Made by a program: the position numbers and the translations under genes. From an uncultured Alphaproteobacteria bacterium (GTDB lineage: Bacteria; Pseudomonadota; Alphaproteobacteria; RF32; CAG-239), in contig CALXRR010000010.1 of assembly GCA_944390905.1 (NCBI GenBank), positions 1-39,981 of the forward strand: a DNA stretch of 39,981 nt, written 5' to 3'. Positions 15,530-24,814 of this stretch are shown in pieces. The stretch's first letter is position 1. Each line of letters starts with the position of its first letter. Below the pieces are notes generated by a model. The model made no database searches and was not told the DNA's origin. It saw nothing but the letters and a program-made list of their open reading frames with translations.

Positions 15530-16969
15530 ATGAAAAAAAATATTAAAAAACATAAGCCTAACTCTAAATCTAAATATCAGCACAAAAAGGTCTATCAACA
15601 GAAGGCGGAGCATGCTCAGCAGTTGTTGGGTTTGGGACCGAAAATTGTTAATTCCATTCAAATCGGGTTGCAGGAAAATGACAGCGCTCATGTGCGTAAA
15701 ATCGTCGAAGGGCTTGATGAATATGATTTGGCGCGCTTGATTGAGGCTTTAGATGTTGATGAGCGCCGTTCGTTAGTCGAGATTTTGGGTGATCATATTG
15801 ACCCGAGCGTATTCCCTGAATTAAACGAAGTTGTTCAAGAGCAGATTATTGAGACTCTGGATGAAAACCAGATTGTAAATATTGTTAATGAATTGGATTC
15901 TGATGAAGCGGTTGAGCTCTTGGAACATATGGATGATGATGAGCAAAAGCACATTATCAATCGTTTGACACCGGAATTAAAATATCAGGTTAAATCCTCA
16001 CTCCATTATCCGGAGGACTCTGCCGGGCGTATTATGTCGCGTGAGTTTGTCAGTATGCCGGACTCCTGGAGTGTGAAAGAGGCTAAAAAGTTTTTGCTGA
16101 CTGATGAAAACTTGCCTGATGAGTTCTATACCATATTTTTGACTGACGACAAAATGCGCCCAACCGGTGAAATTACTCTGGATAAACTCTTGCGGGCGAA
16201 GGCTTCGGATAATTTGAATGCAATCATGGATGGTGAAATTGTGCCGATTGATGCTTATACCGATCAGGAAGAAGTGGCGCATATGTTCCGTGAATATGGT
16301 TGGATGTCAGCGGTGGTCGTTGATAACAAAGGGCATTTGGTCGGGGTGATTAATATTGACGATGTGGTACACATTGTGCATGAGGAAGCATCTGAAGATA
16401 TTATGCATTTGTCCGGTGCAGAAGAGGGCGATGTTTATAAATCGGTGCCGAGTATCTTTAAGTCGAGGGTGCCGTGGTTGATTACGAATTTGTTTGCGAC
16501 GATTTTGGCGTCATCGGTCGTGCGTGAATTTGAGGCTATTATTGCGCAGATTTCGTTATTGGCGGTGTTGATGCCGATTGTGGCGTCAATGGGCGGAACT
16601 ACCGGAAACCAGACTTTGGCTGTGGTAGTGAGGGCTTTGGCTACCAAAGAGTTGACTTCACGCAATACTTTGCGAATGATTCTTAAAGAATTTATGGTCG
16701 GGTTGATGAATGGTTTGTTATTTGCGGCGATGATTGCCGGTTTGACATGGTTAATCTTTCCGGACTTCCATCAGATAAGCATAGTAATTGCGATTGCCAT
16801 GTTGTGTAATTTGTGTATTGCAAGTTTGGCCGGAATATTAATCCCCTTAACTTTGAGCCGGTTGAAGGTTGATCCGGCGGTGTCATCAGGAGTATTTTTG
16901 ATTGCGCTGACAGATTCCGGTGGATATTTTATCTTTTTAGGGTTAGCTAAGTTGCTGTTGTTTTCTTAA
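15530..16969 (+). CDS. mgtE: Magnesium transporter MgtE
   Basis: MgtE is a Mg2+ channel/transporter of the inner membrane gated by cytoplasmic Mg2+. The 479-residue protein has the helical N domain (about 35-150, with repeated DEL/DEAVELLEHM segments), paired CBS domains (about 155-285, from EDSAGRIMSREFV), and a membrane part with about five segments from residue 312. The conserved pore segment MPIVASMGGTTGNQTLA lies near 345-360. The ATG at 15530 is preceded by GAGGAGGG, so a longer frame from 15491 is rejected. The first 20 residues are very basic. It begins right after the repeat array, and its promoter was not identified with confidence. Confidence 0.95.
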   Translation: MKKNIKKHKPNSKSKYQHKKVYQQKAEHAQQLLGLGPKIVNSIQIGLQENDSAHVRKIVEGLDEYDLARLIEALDVDERRSLVEILGDHIDPSVFPELNEVVQEQIIETLDENQIVNIVNELDSDEAVELLEHMDDDEQKHIINRLTPELKYQVKSSLHYPEDSAGRIMSREFVSMPDSWSVKEAKKFLLTDENLPDEFYTIFLTDDKMRPTGEITLDKLLRAKASDNLNAIMDGEIVPIDAYTDQEEVAHMFREYGWMSAVVVDNKGHLVGVINIDDVVHIVHEEASEDIMHLSGAEEGDVYKSVPSIFKSRVPWLITNLFATILASSVVREFEAIIAQISLLAVLMPIVASMGGTTGNQTLAVVVRALATKELTSRNTLRMILKEFMVGLMNGLLFAAMIAGLTWLIFPDFHQISIVIAIAMLCNLCIASLAGILIPLTLSRLKVDPAVSSGVFLIALTDSGGYFIFLGLAKLLLFS

Positions 16970-17070
16970 TCTGAAAATAATATCTGCATAGTTTTAATTT
17001 ACTCCTTTATATTTTTTTGCCAAGGGGTATACTTGGTCGTCGTAAATATATTATCGAGGAGTATTGGGTT

Positions 17071-17541
17071 TTGTTTATCGGTTTGATTGCGGCGTGTTTG
17101 GTTTTGGCTGCCGACCAGTTGTCAAAGTTTTGGGTGCGGTATGATTTGCTCGGAGACCGTGGATTCTTGATGGTTAATGATTATTTTAATGTAATCACGG
17201 CGTGGAATACCGGCGTTAGTTTTTCGATGTTTGATGATTTCGGTATGTGGGGAATTATTGGATTGTCGCTTTTGGCGGTGGCTATCGTATTGTATTTGCT
17301 GTATTGGATGGCTCATGAAAAAGACAAGTTGATTTGTGTGGCGTTAGGTTGTATTATTGGCGGAGCGTTAGGCAATGTGATTGACAGAGTGCGCCTGGGT
17401 GCGGTGTTTGATTTTTTGGATGTGCATGTCGGAGCTCATCATTGGCCCGCGTTTAATGTGGCAGATTCATTTATTTGTATCGGGGCGGCGGTTATCGTGT
17501 TGCATGGATTGATTGTCAGAGTAAAAACTGATAAACAGTAA
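17071..17541 (+). CDS. lspA: Lipoprotein signal peptidase
   Basis: LspA is the inner-membrane aspartic protease that removes signal peptides from prolipoproteins. It has four hydrophobic segments and both catalytic aspartates, in GNVIDRV and FNVADSF. AWNTGVSFSMF is the conserved third motif. There is no ATG start. TTG 17071, nine bases after GAGGAG, gives a 156-residue protein that starts at the first membrane segment. TTG 17017 would give 174 residues but has no ribosome binding site. The next gene encodes a lipoprotein, a probable substrate. Confidence 0.9.
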   Translation: MFIGLIAACLVLAADQLSKFWVRYDLLGDRGFLMVNDYFNVITAWNTGVSFSMFDDFGMWGIIGLSLLAVAIVLYLLYWMAHEKDKLICVALGCIIGGALGNVIDRVRLGAVFDFLDVHVGAHHWPAFNVADSFICIGAAVIVLHGLIVRVKTDKQ

Positions 17542-17551
17542 GGAGTATAAA

Positions 17552-17833
17552 ATGAGAAAATTAACAGCTCTTGTAGGTTTGGCGGTATTGGCATTGAGTG
17601 CTTGTGCCGGAGTGAAAGATAAAATGGGGTTGGCAAAGCAATCTCCGGATGAGTTTATGGTGATGTCTAGGGCGCCGTTGTCGTTGCCTCCTGATTATAC
17701 CGAGCGGCCGGTGGCTAGTATTGAGCAGGCTAATCCGGTGAAAAATCCTTTCAACAACAAGTATAACGACTTGTCTTCAGGCGAACGGAAATTCTTGCAG
17801 GAATTGTCAGCTAATAAAAACAGCAAAAAATAA
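17552..17833 (+). CDS. Small lipoprotein, DUF3035 type
   Basis: This 93-residue protein has a lipoprotein signal peptide with the lipobox LSAC (residues 15-18), so the mature protein begins at Cys18. The segment SPDEFMVMSRAPLSLPPDY is typical of DUF3035 proteins, found in alphaproteobacteria between lspA and M16 peptidase genes as here. The remainder is polar and likely disordered. AAGGAG lies before the ATG and 10 bases separate it from lspA. Function is unknown. Confidence 0.85.
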   Translation: MRKLTALVGLAVLALSACAGVKDKMGLAKQSPDEFMVMSRAPLSLPPDYTERPVASIEQANPVKNPFNNKYNDLSSGERKFLQELSANKNSKK

Positions 17834-17851
17834 TCCAACGGGATAAGGCAA

Positions 17852-19195
17852 ATGAGAAAAAATTTTTGGCGATGCTTGGCGGCGGCTATTGTCGCTTATG
17901 GAACCGGATGCTGGTCGGCAGAGGCTAAACTCTTTGATGTGACGGAGTTCTACTTAGATAACGGGATGCAGGTGATTGTGATTCCTAACTCTAAAGCGCC
18001 GATTGTAAAGCAGATGGTTTGGTATAAGGCGGGAAGCGTTGATGAGCCGTTGGGTAAAGGCGGTTTGGCTCATTTGCTGGAGCATTTGATGTTTCGCGGA
18101 ACGGAAAAAGTGCCGGGGAGCGAGTTTAATGATATTGTGACCAACAATGGCGGAGTGATGAATGCTTTTACATCACAAGATTTTACGGCCTATCATGAAT
18201 TTGTAGATGTCAGTCGTTTGGAATTGGTGATGTTTTTGGAAGCCGACCGAATGAAAAACTTGAACATAACGCCGGAAGCATTTGAAAAAGAACGAGATAT
18301 TGTGTATCAAGAACGCAAACAAGTGGTAGAAAACAACCCAACGGCTTATTTTGGTGAAGCTATGCGCAGAACCTTGTGGCAGGAGCATCCGTACTCCAGA
18401 CCGGTGACAGGTATGCCAGACGAGATTTTGAACCTGAAGCTTGAAGATGCGGTTGATTTTTATCAGGATTATTATGCTCCGAATAATGCGGTGTTGGTGT
18501 TGTCGGGTGATATTACTCCAGTTCAGGCTGAGACGCTGGCCAAAAAGTATTTTGGAGATTTGGAGGCGGATCAATCTGAAAGTAAACCTCGTACGGATTG
18601 GCCAAAGCTTGATAAAACGTCTTCAACCAAGCTGGAAATGAAGTTGCCGCAGGTAAATGTGAAGCGTTTTGTGAAGAGTTTTATTGTGGCTCCTTATGCT
18701 GAGGACAAAGAGCAAGCTTTTGCCATGATGGTGTTGTCGGCTTATTTGGGCGAGGGTGAGACATCAAAGTTATATCGAAAATTGGTGGAAGATGATGAAA
18801 TTGCTTTGAGTGTGTCAACCGCGTATGATTTTTCGGGGCGCAGCTATGGGACTTTTGTGTTGGAAGTGATGCCTAAAGAGGGCGTGTCAAATGCTGAGCT
18901 GGAAGAAGCTATAAATGAAGCAATTAAAGAGGCGCTGGATGATTTGGACCTGAGAGAATTGCAAAAAATTAAGCGCAAGATGTTGGCCGGTTTGCAGTAT
19001 TTGAAAGACAATCCTTCAGATGCGGCAAATATTGTCGGGGCTTTGGCGGCTTCAGGCTTAAGTGTTGAGGAAATTGTAAATTATGATAAAAGCGTTGAGG
19101 CGGTGTCTTTAAGAGATATTAAACAGGCGGCTCAAGTGTTGTTGGCGTCAATTAATGTTCAAGGGATTTTGTCACCAATGAAGGAGGGACGGTAA
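17852..19195 (+). CDS. M16 family zinc metallopeptidase, catalytic partner
   Basis: This is a 447-residue pitrilysin-family (M16B) peptidase. A signal peptide or N-terminal anchor (about 1-25, ending AEA) suggests a periplasmic location. The inverted zinc motif HLLEH is at residues 74-78, followed about 75 residues later by the glutamate-containing segment ERDIVYQERK. The C-terminal half is the second M16 domain (from about residue 195, YYAPNNAVLVLSGD). The stop codon overlaps the ATG of the next gene, which encodes a partner without the zinc motif, as in known M16B heterodimers. Confidence 0.93.
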   Translation: MRKNFWRCLAAAIVAYGTGCWSAEAKLFDVTEFYLDNGMQVIVIPNSKAPIVKQMVWYKAGSVDEPLGKGGLAHLLEHLMFRGTEKVPGSEFNDIVTNNGGVMNAFTSQDFTAYHEFVDVSRLELVMFLEADRMKNLNITPEAFEKERDIVYQERKQVVENNPTAYFGEAMRRTLWQEHPYSRPVTGMPDEILNLKLEDAVDFYQDYYAPNNAVLVLSGDITPVQAETLAKKYFGDLEADQSESKPRTDWPKLDKTSSTKLEMKLPQVNVKRFVKSFIVAPYAEDKEQAFAMMVLSAYLGEGETSKLYRKLVEDDEIALSVSTAYDFSGRSYGTFVLEVMPKEGVSNAELEEAINEAIKEALDDLDLRELQKIKRKMLAGLQYLKDNPSDAANIVGALAASGLSVEEIVNYDKSVEAVSLRDIKQAAQVLLASINVQGILSPMKEGR

Positions 19196-20616
19196 TGGCT
19201 AGGAGAATTTATCATAAAAAAAGTTCTTCTTTCGGAAGTGTTGTTAAACTGGCAATGCTTGCCTTGGTGTTGTTGGCCGGATGGTGGCTGTGGTCAAATA
19301 TGAATTTTCGTCTGGGGTTTAATCCGGATAAATTAGTTGAAGATTCTATGCTGCAGAATCAAGGTTTTAGCGCTAATGTAGAGGAAATTGTTTCTCGTGA
19401 GGGGATTAAGGCTTATTATTTTGAGGATCATACCAATCCGATTATCAGTATTAGCTTTATGTTTAAAAATGCCGGTAGAGCTTTTGAAGAGCGCGGGCAA
19501 TATGGTATTGCCAATATGGCGGCAGCTTTGCTGGTTGAAGGTGCCGGTGATTGGGATAGCAGAGCATTTAAGGATAAGTTGGAAGAAAATGCTATTGCGA
19601 TGTCGTTTAGTGCGGATATTGATAATTTTTCGGGGCATTTGAAAACTCTGAAAGACAATCAGCGCTTGGCTTACAGATTGTTGAAGGCAGCTTTGATGCA
19701 GCCGAAATTTGACTGGAGCGAGATTACTAAAGTAAAAAAGCAGATGTTGTTGGCTTTGAAACAACAGCAGGAATATCCGGATAATGTGGTTGAATTGGCT
19801 TGGGCTAATGAGATTTATGGTTTGCACCCGTATGCTAAAAATCCTATCGGGCGGCAGAGTGATATTGAAAATATCGGGGCTGATGATTTGCAGCGCTTTG
19901 TGCAAGAGCATTTGAATCGGGAAGATTTGATTGTGGGAATTGCCGGTGATATCTCTCGTGAAGAGGCAATGAAAATGCTGGATATGGTGTTTGGCGAGTT
20001 GCCGGAGAAGGGTGGGCAGCTTTTTGTCAGCGAAGCTGAGATTAACTATCAGCCAAGAGAGGTTAACCACAAATGGAGCGGGGCTCAGAATATAGCGTTG
20101 TTTACTGCAAAAGGGGTAAAACGCAACAGCCCGGACTTTTATCCGCTGTATATTGCTAATCAGATTTTTGCCGGGCAAGGATTGACTTCGCGGTTGTCAA
20201 AGGCGGCTCGTGAGGATAAAGGGCTGACTTATGGTACTTATGCTTATTTGTTGTTACAAGATAAGGCGGCTTTATTAAAAGGCGGTTTTTCATCAACTCC
20301 GGATAACTTTGATGAAATTAAGAAAATTGTGATGTCGGAGTGGCAAAAAATGGGCCAAGAAGGGGTTAGCGAGGAAGAACTTGAGTTGGCTAAAAATTAT
20401 TTGACGGCGTCGTTTAATCTGAGGTTTGCCGATTTGGATACAATCAGCGCAATTTTGGTGGCTATGCAGGAAGAAAAGCTGGGTGCTGACTTTTTGGTGA
20501 AACGTAATGATTATGTTAATGCCGTAACTATTGACGAGGTTAATGCCGCGGCAAGAAAGTATTTTGTTGAAGGTGGTCCGATTTGGGTTAATCTGGGCGA
20601 GTTTCATAATAAATAA
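19195..20616 (+). CDS. M16 family peptidase-like protein, non-catalytic partner
   Basis: This 473-residue protein has an N-terminal membrane anchor (LAMLALVLLAGWWLW, about 19-33) and two M16 domains. At the place of the zinc motif it reads YGIANMAAALLVEGAGD, so the histidines and glutamate are missing. Other family features remain, for example GSDIEN-type turns and LTSRLSKAAREDKGLTY in the C-terminal half. It starts within the stop of the catalytic subunit gene, which suggests translational coupling and complex formation. The anchor may hold the dimer at the inner membrane. Confidence 0.9.
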   Translation: MARRIYHKKSSSFGSVVKLAMLALVLLAGWWLWSNMNFRLGFNPDKLVEDSMLQNQGFSANVEEIVSREGIKAYYFEDHTNPIISISFMFKNAGRAFEERGQYGIANMAAALLVEGAGDWDSRAFKDKLEENAIAMSFSADIDNFSGHLKTLKDNQRLAYRLLKAALMQPKFDWSEITKVKKQMLLALKQQQEYPDNVVELAWANEIYGLHPYAKNPIGRQSDIENIGADDLQRFVQEHLNREDLIVGIAGDISREEAMKMLDMVFGELPEKGGQLFVSEAEINYQPREVNHKWSGAQNIALFTAKGVKRNSPDFYPLYIANQIFAGQGLTSRLSKAAREDKGLTYGTYAYLLLQDKAALLKGGFSSTPDNFDEIKKIVMSEWQKMGQEGVSEEELELAKNYLTASFNLRFADLDTISAILVAMQEEKLGADFLVKRNDYVNAVTIDEVNAAARKYFVEGGPIWVNLGEFHNK

Positions 20617-20628
20617 GGAGTAAGACTA

Positions 20629-22278
20629 ATGTTTGACAGAAGTGTAAGTAAATCAAAAGCTTGGAAAAAATTGGAAAGCCATTATAAAGCATTCAGAAAA
20701 GTGGAAATGCGGGATTTGTTTGATAAAGATCCGGAAAGAGCGGCTAAATTTACCGAAAAATTGGGTGATACGCTGATTTTGGATTATTCTAAAAACAGAA
20801 TTTCTGAAAAAACAATGTCTTATTTGATGAACTTGGCAAGAGAGCGTCGCTTGGAAGACAAAATTAAGTCTATGTTTAGAGGTGATAAAATTAATATTAC
20901 CGAGAACAGGGCTGTGTTGCATACGGCATTGCGCAACCGTGATAATACTCCGGTTATGGTGAACGGGCGTGATGTGATGCCGGATATTAATGCCGTGTTT
21001 GCTAAGATGCGCAAGTTTTCAGATGATGTGCGCTATGGTAAGTTCAAAGGGCATACCGGTAAGAAGTTGGTCAATATTGTAAATATTGGTATCGGTGGCT
21101 CGGATTTGGGGCCGGTTATGGCGGCTGAGGCGCTCAAAAAATATTGGCTGAAGGGGATTAATTGCTATTTTATTTCAAATATTGATGGTACAGCTTGTGC
21201 TGAGGTGTTGGATAAAATTAATCCGGAAGAGACATTGTTTATTGTGGCTTCAAAAACATTTACTACTATTGAAACCTTGACCAATGCTCGTACTTGCCGC
21301 AAGTGGCTGGTTGATGCTTTGGGCGAACCGGCAGTGGCTAAGCACTTCGTAGCGCTGTCAACCAATACCGAAGAAGTTAAAAAGTTTGGAATTAATCCGG
21401 ATAATATGTTTGAGTTTTGGGATTTTGTCGGCGGACGTTATTCAATGTGGTCGGCTATCGGGTTGTCTTTGGCGATTGCCGTCGGTATGGATAATTTTGA
21501 AAAAATGCTGGAAGGTGCTTTTGCCATGGATAAGCATTTTACCGAGACGCCGCTGGAGCATAATATTCCGGTAATTATGGCTATGATTGGGGTTTGGTAT
21601 AATAACTTTATGGGCTGCCATCGTTATGCGGTTATTCCTTATGATCAGTATTTGAAGTATTTGCCGGCATATTTGCAACAGTTGGATATGGAGTCAAACG
21701 GAAAGTCGGTTGATGTAAACGGTGAGTTTGTTAAATATGCAACCGGTCCGGTACTCTTTGGCGGCGCCGGAACTGATGTACAGCATTCGTTTTTCCAGCT
21801 GATTCACCAAGGGACGGAGATGGTGCCGTGTGACTTTGTTATTCCGGCGATATCGCATAATGAAATCGGTGACCATCATGAGATTTTGTTGGCTAATGTT
21901 TTGGCTCAAGGTGAGGCCTTGATGCGAGGCAAAACGCAAAAAGAAGCCGCCGAGGAGCTGAAAGCAGCCGGAAAATCTAAGGAAGAAATCGACTTTTTGA
22001 AGAAGTTTAAGAGCTTTAGCGGCAATCGTCCGTCTAATACTCTGTTGCTCAAAAAAGTAGACCCTTATACCTTAGGTGCGTTGGTGGCTTTGTATGAGCA
22101 CAAGGTATTTGTTCAGGGCATTATTTGGAATATTGACTCTTATGACCAGATGGGGGTTGAGCTCGGCAAAAAACTGGCGCTGAATATTTTGCCGGAGTTG
22201 CAGAATAATGTGCATGATTTGAAGCATGACAGTTCTACTAATGCCTTGATTAAGATGGTTAAAGCTTTCAGAAAGTAA
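20629..22278 (+). CDS. pgi: Glucose-6-phosphate isomerase
   Basis: This enzyme interconverts glucose 6-phosphate and fructose 6-phosphate in the cytoplasm. The 549-residue length matches the long bacterial/eukaryotic type. Landmarks are IGIGGSDLGPVM, the phosphate-binding segment ASKTFTTIETLTNA, GGRYSMWSAIGL near 268, the catalytic glutamate in MESNGKS near 355, DVQHSFFQLIHQG with the catalytic histidine, and the C-terminal DSYDQMGVELGKKLA with the catalytic lysine. AAGGAG precedes the ATG. mutL starts 4 bases after the stop and is probably co-transcribed. Confidence 0.97.
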   Translation: MFDRSVSKSKAWKKLESHYKAFRKVEMRDLFDKDPERAAKFTEKLGDTLILDYSKNRISEKTMSYLMNLARERRLEDKIKSMFRGDKINITENRAVLHTALRNRDNTPVMVNGRDVMPDINAVFAKMRKFSDDVRYGKFKGHTGKKLVNIVNIGIGGSDLGPVMAAEALKKYWLKGINCYFISNIDGTACAEVLDKINPEETLFIVASKTFTTIETLTNARTCRKWLVDALGEPAVAKHFVALSTNTEEVKKFGINPDNMFEFWDFVGGRYSMWSAIGLSLAIAVGMDNFEKMLEGAFAMDKHFTETPLEHNIPVIMAMIGVWYNNFMGCHRYAVIPYDQYLKYLPAYLQQLDMESNGKSVDVNGEFVKYATGPVLFGGAGTDVQHSFFQLIHQGTEMVPCDFVIPAISHNEIGDHHEILLANVLAQGEALMRGKTQKEAAEELKAAGKSKEEIDFLKKFKSFSGNRPSNTLLLKKVDPYTLGALVALYEHKVFVQGIIWNIDSYDQMGVELGKKLALNILPELQNNVHDLKHDSSTNALIKMVKAFRK

Positions 22279-22282
22279 GCAG

Positions 22283-24124
22283 ATGCCGATTCGTGTTCTG
22301 CCATCAACCTTAGTAAACCAGATTGCCGCCGGTGAGGTGATTGAGCGGCCGTCGTCAGTAGTCAAAGAATTGGTTGAAAATGCTATTGATGCCGGAGCGT
22401 CATCAATTGAGGTGACTTTGGTTGATGGTGGAAAAAGCCTGATTGTGGTGGCCGATAACGGCAAAGGAATGGGGCCTGATGAGCTGCCTTTGGCGGTTGA
22501 GCGCCATGCAACATCAAAATTGCCCGACGATGATTTGTTTAATATTAAGTTTTTGGGATTCCGCGGGGAGGCTTTGCCTTCAATAGCGTCTGTGGCGAGA
22601 ATGAGTATCGTATCTCGTACCAAAGATGCTGAAAATGCGTGGAAAATTGAGATTAATGGCGGCGAAAAATCAACGGTTATGCCGGCGGCGCACCCTAAAG
22701 GGACCAGAATCGAAGTACGGGATTTGTTTTATGCAACACCGGCGCGGTTGAAGTTCTTAAAGGCTAGTCCTTCAGAAACCGCGCAATGTGTGGATATGTT
22801 GAACCGTATTGCAATGGCTAATCCGCATATATCTTTTTATTTGACTGCTGATAACAAGAAAAAAATCTCACTTAATGCTTGTCAGGGGGAATTGTTTGAC
22901 GCCAGATTGACGCGTTTGGCTGAAGTCATGGGACGCGAGTTTGGCGAAAATTCGCTATTGATTAATGCTGAGCGGGAAAATGTGCGGATTTCGGGGTTTG
23001 TGTCTTTGCCAACACTGAATAAGGCTAACTCGTTATCGCAATATTTGTTTGTGAATGACCGTCCGGTTAGGGATAAATTATTGCTTGGAGCCATAAAAGG
23101 AGCGTATCAAGATGTGTTGGCGTCAAATAGATACCCGATGTGTGCGTTGTTTTTTGATGTGGATCCGGCTTTTGTAGATGTAAACGTGCATCCGGCAAAG
23201 GCAGAAGTACGCTTTTATGACAATGCTTTGGTGCGTGGATTGTTGGTGAGCTCTATTCGCAATGCGTTGAGTCAAGGCGCTGAAAGAGCGGCAAATACTC
23301 TTGATGTTGAGACTTTTGTGCAGGATTGTATTCCGAGTTTTGGGCAGACGGTGTTGCCGGATACGGCGGTGTTGCAAGAACATTCTCAACAGCCGGTAAG
23401 AAGCTTTTATCAATCAATAATGCCTATTCCGCATACGGCACCGCGCAGACAGGTGGAGCTTCCGGCTTTGGAAAGGGCGTATTCGGTTAAGGTTGAAGAG
23501 CCTCTAACTTTAGATAATGTGGCAGATGATGAAAGTATTGGCCATTTGGGGTTGGCTAAGGCGCAGTTCCATGATACTTATATTATTGCTCAGTCAGAAG
23601 ATAGTATTATAATTGTTGACCAGCATGCTGCCCATGAGCGGATTGTGATGGAAAAGTTAAAGCGCTCGCTAACCGAAGGACGCCAAGCCGCAACGCAGAT
23701 TTTGCTGATTCCGGAAGTGGTGGATTTGTCGCTGTCAGATAAAGTAAGGCTTTTAGAGGCGGCGGACAGTCTTAAAACTCTGGGATTGGTGGTGGAGGAA
23801 TTTGGCTCCACAGCGGTGATTGTGCGCGAGATTCCGGCGCTCTTGGGTGATAAGGCAAATGTGCAGGAGCTGATACACAATTTGGCAGAAGAAATGGCCG
23901 AGTGGGGCAAAGAATATTCTTTAACCGAAAAGTTGCACCTGATTTGTGCGACAATTGCTTGCCATGGTTCAGTCAGAGCAGGGCGCCGTTTGAATGTTGA
24001 AGAGATGAACCATTTGTTGCGTGAAATGGAGCACACAGAACGCTCCGGACAATGTAACCACGGGCGACCGACTTATGTGGAGCTGAAGTTGGCTCAAATC
24101 TCAAAGTTGTTTGAGCGGAGTTAA
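22283..24124 (+). CDS. mutL: DNA mismatch repair protein MutL
   Basis: MutL links mismatch recognition by MutS to strand excision. The 613-residue protein has the GHKL ATPase motifs: IAAGEVIERPSSVVKELVEN, DNGKGM, HATSKL and FRGEALPSI. After a variable linker the dimerisation domain has the endonuclease motif DQHAAHERIVME near residue 446, plus ACHGSVRAG (about 558) and CNHGRP (about 590). These belong to the nicking type of MutL found in organisms without MutH. The initial ATG overlaps no other gene; the segment before it is the pgi stop. Confidence 0.97.
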   Translation: MPIRVLPSTLVNQIAAGEVIERPSSVVKELVENAIDAGASSIEVTLVDGGKSLIVVADNGKGMGPDELPLAVERHATSKLPDDDLFNIKFLGFRGEALPSIASVARMSIVSRTKDAENAWKIEINGGEKSTVMPAAHPKGTRIEVRDLFYATPARLKFLKASPSETAQCVDMLNRIAMANPHISFYLTADNKKKISLNACQGELFDARLTRLAEVMGREFGENSLLINAERENVRISGFVSLPTLNKANSLSQYLFVNDRPVRDKLLLGAIKGAYQDVLASNRYPMCALFFDVDPAFVDVNVHPAKAEVRFYDNALVRGLLVSSIRNALSQGAERAANTLDVETFVQDCIPSFGQTVLPDTAVLQEHSQQPVRSFYQSIMPIPHTAPRRQVELPALERAYSVKVEEPLTLDNVADDESIGHLGLAKAQFHDTYIIAQSEDSIIIVDQHAAHERIVMEKLKRSLTEGRQAATQILLIPEVVDLSLSDKVRLLEAADSLKTLGLVVEEFGSTAVIVREIPALLGDKANVQELIHNLAEEMAEWGKEYSLTEKLHLICATIACHGSVRAGRRLNVEEMNHLLREMEHTERSGQCNHGRPTYVELKLAQISKLFERS

Positions 24125-24393
24125 GGTTGCTTGTCCTTCCTTAAAAAGATGTGGTGATTATGCTGATAATTTTAGGGGATAAAATGGTTTGTGATTGCTA
24201 TTTTGTTTTTCTGCAGGTACTATTTTTATGAATAGCCTCTCGGTGGTTTATGTGTTATTCTGACTTTGTGGCAGATGGTTTACATCTAAGTTCTAAGGTT
24301 GTGAGAATCCAAACATTGAGAAAAGTTATTATGCATCTTAATCTTTTACTTTAAGATGTGTCGTTTAGAACCTGTTTTAAGAGGATTAATGTT
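24125..24393 (+). other. Leader region of the cold-shock gene
   Basis: No gene is supported in these 269 bases. A hairpin CATCTTAA (24334-24341) with TTAAGATG (24351-24358) lies 36 bases upstream of the cold-shock ATG. It could be part of a long 5' untranslated region, as known for cold-shock genes. No promoter stands out. Confidence 0.4.
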
Positions 24394-24597
24394 ATGGCAA
24401 CAGGAACAGTTAAGTGGTTTAATAACAAAAAAGGTTATGGTTTTATTCAGCCTGAAATCGGTGGTGCTGATGTGTTTGTTCATATTTCAGCCGTGCAAAA
24501 AGCCGGATTTAAAACACTTAATGAAAATGAAAAGATTACTTATGAACTGATTAACGAAAAAGGTAAAACTTCTGCCGGTAATCTGCAAAAAGCTTAG
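24394..24597 (+). CDS. Cold-shock domain protein (CspA family)
   Basis: This 67-residue single cold-shock domain binds single-stranded RNA and DNA. It contains RNP1-like KKGYGFI and RNP2-like VFVHISAV, and begins MATGTVKWFN as usual. AAGAGGA precedes ATG 24394; a longer frame from 24358 is rejected. It has its own terminator and lies alone between mutL and tRNA-Ser. Confidence 0.95.
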   Translation: MATGTVKWFNNKKGYGFIQPEIGGADVFVHISAVQKAGFKTLNENEKITYELINEKGKTSAGNLQKA

Positions 24598-24616
24598 TTT
24601 ATTGTATATAAACATG

Positions 24617-24653
24617 AGAGGCGCCTTTGAAACAAGGCGTCTTTATATTTTTT
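24617..24653 (+). terminator. Rho-independent terminator after the cold-shock gene
   Basis: AGAGGCGCCTT (24617-24627) pairs with AAGGCGTCTTT (24634-24644) including two G-T wobbles, with a 6-base loop. A T-rich tail follows. Confidence 0.85.
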
Positions 24654-24675
24654 TTGCAAAAAAGTAAAAAAGTTC

Positions 24676-24704
24676 TTGACCTTTTTGTTAGATTTATGTA
24701 AAAG
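24676..24704 (+). promoter_or_regulatory. Promoter for tRNA-Ser
   Basis: TTGACC (24676-24681) lies 17 bases before TAAAAG (24699-24704), 20 bases upstream of the tRNA. The preceding AAAAAAGTTC and the ATGTAA at the -10 end match the tRNA-Leu promoter at 12453. Confidence 0.6.
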
Positions 24705-24724
24705 CATTCTGTAAACCACATGAT

Positions 24725-24814
24725 GGAGAGGTGGCAGAGTGGTTTAATGCAGCGGTCTTGAAAACCGTCGAGGGTGCGAGCCCTCCCAGAGTTCGAATCT
24801 CTGCCTCTCCGCCA
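24725..24814 (+). tRNA. tRNA-Ser (anticodon UGA)
   Basis: Acceptor GGAGAGG (24725-24731) pairs with CCTCTCC (24804-24810), followed by discriminator G and encoded CCA. The anticodon loop CTTGAAA gives UGA. The long variable arm (GAGGGTGCGAGCCCTC) and the T-arm with GTTCGAATC are typical of tRNA-Ser. Its 3' end recurs at 25014 and 25224. Confidence 0.97.

Noticed and set aside
19333..20178. Long minus-strand frame inside the second M16 gene
   Set aside because: It is entirely inside a well-supported gene on the other strand and shows no domain.
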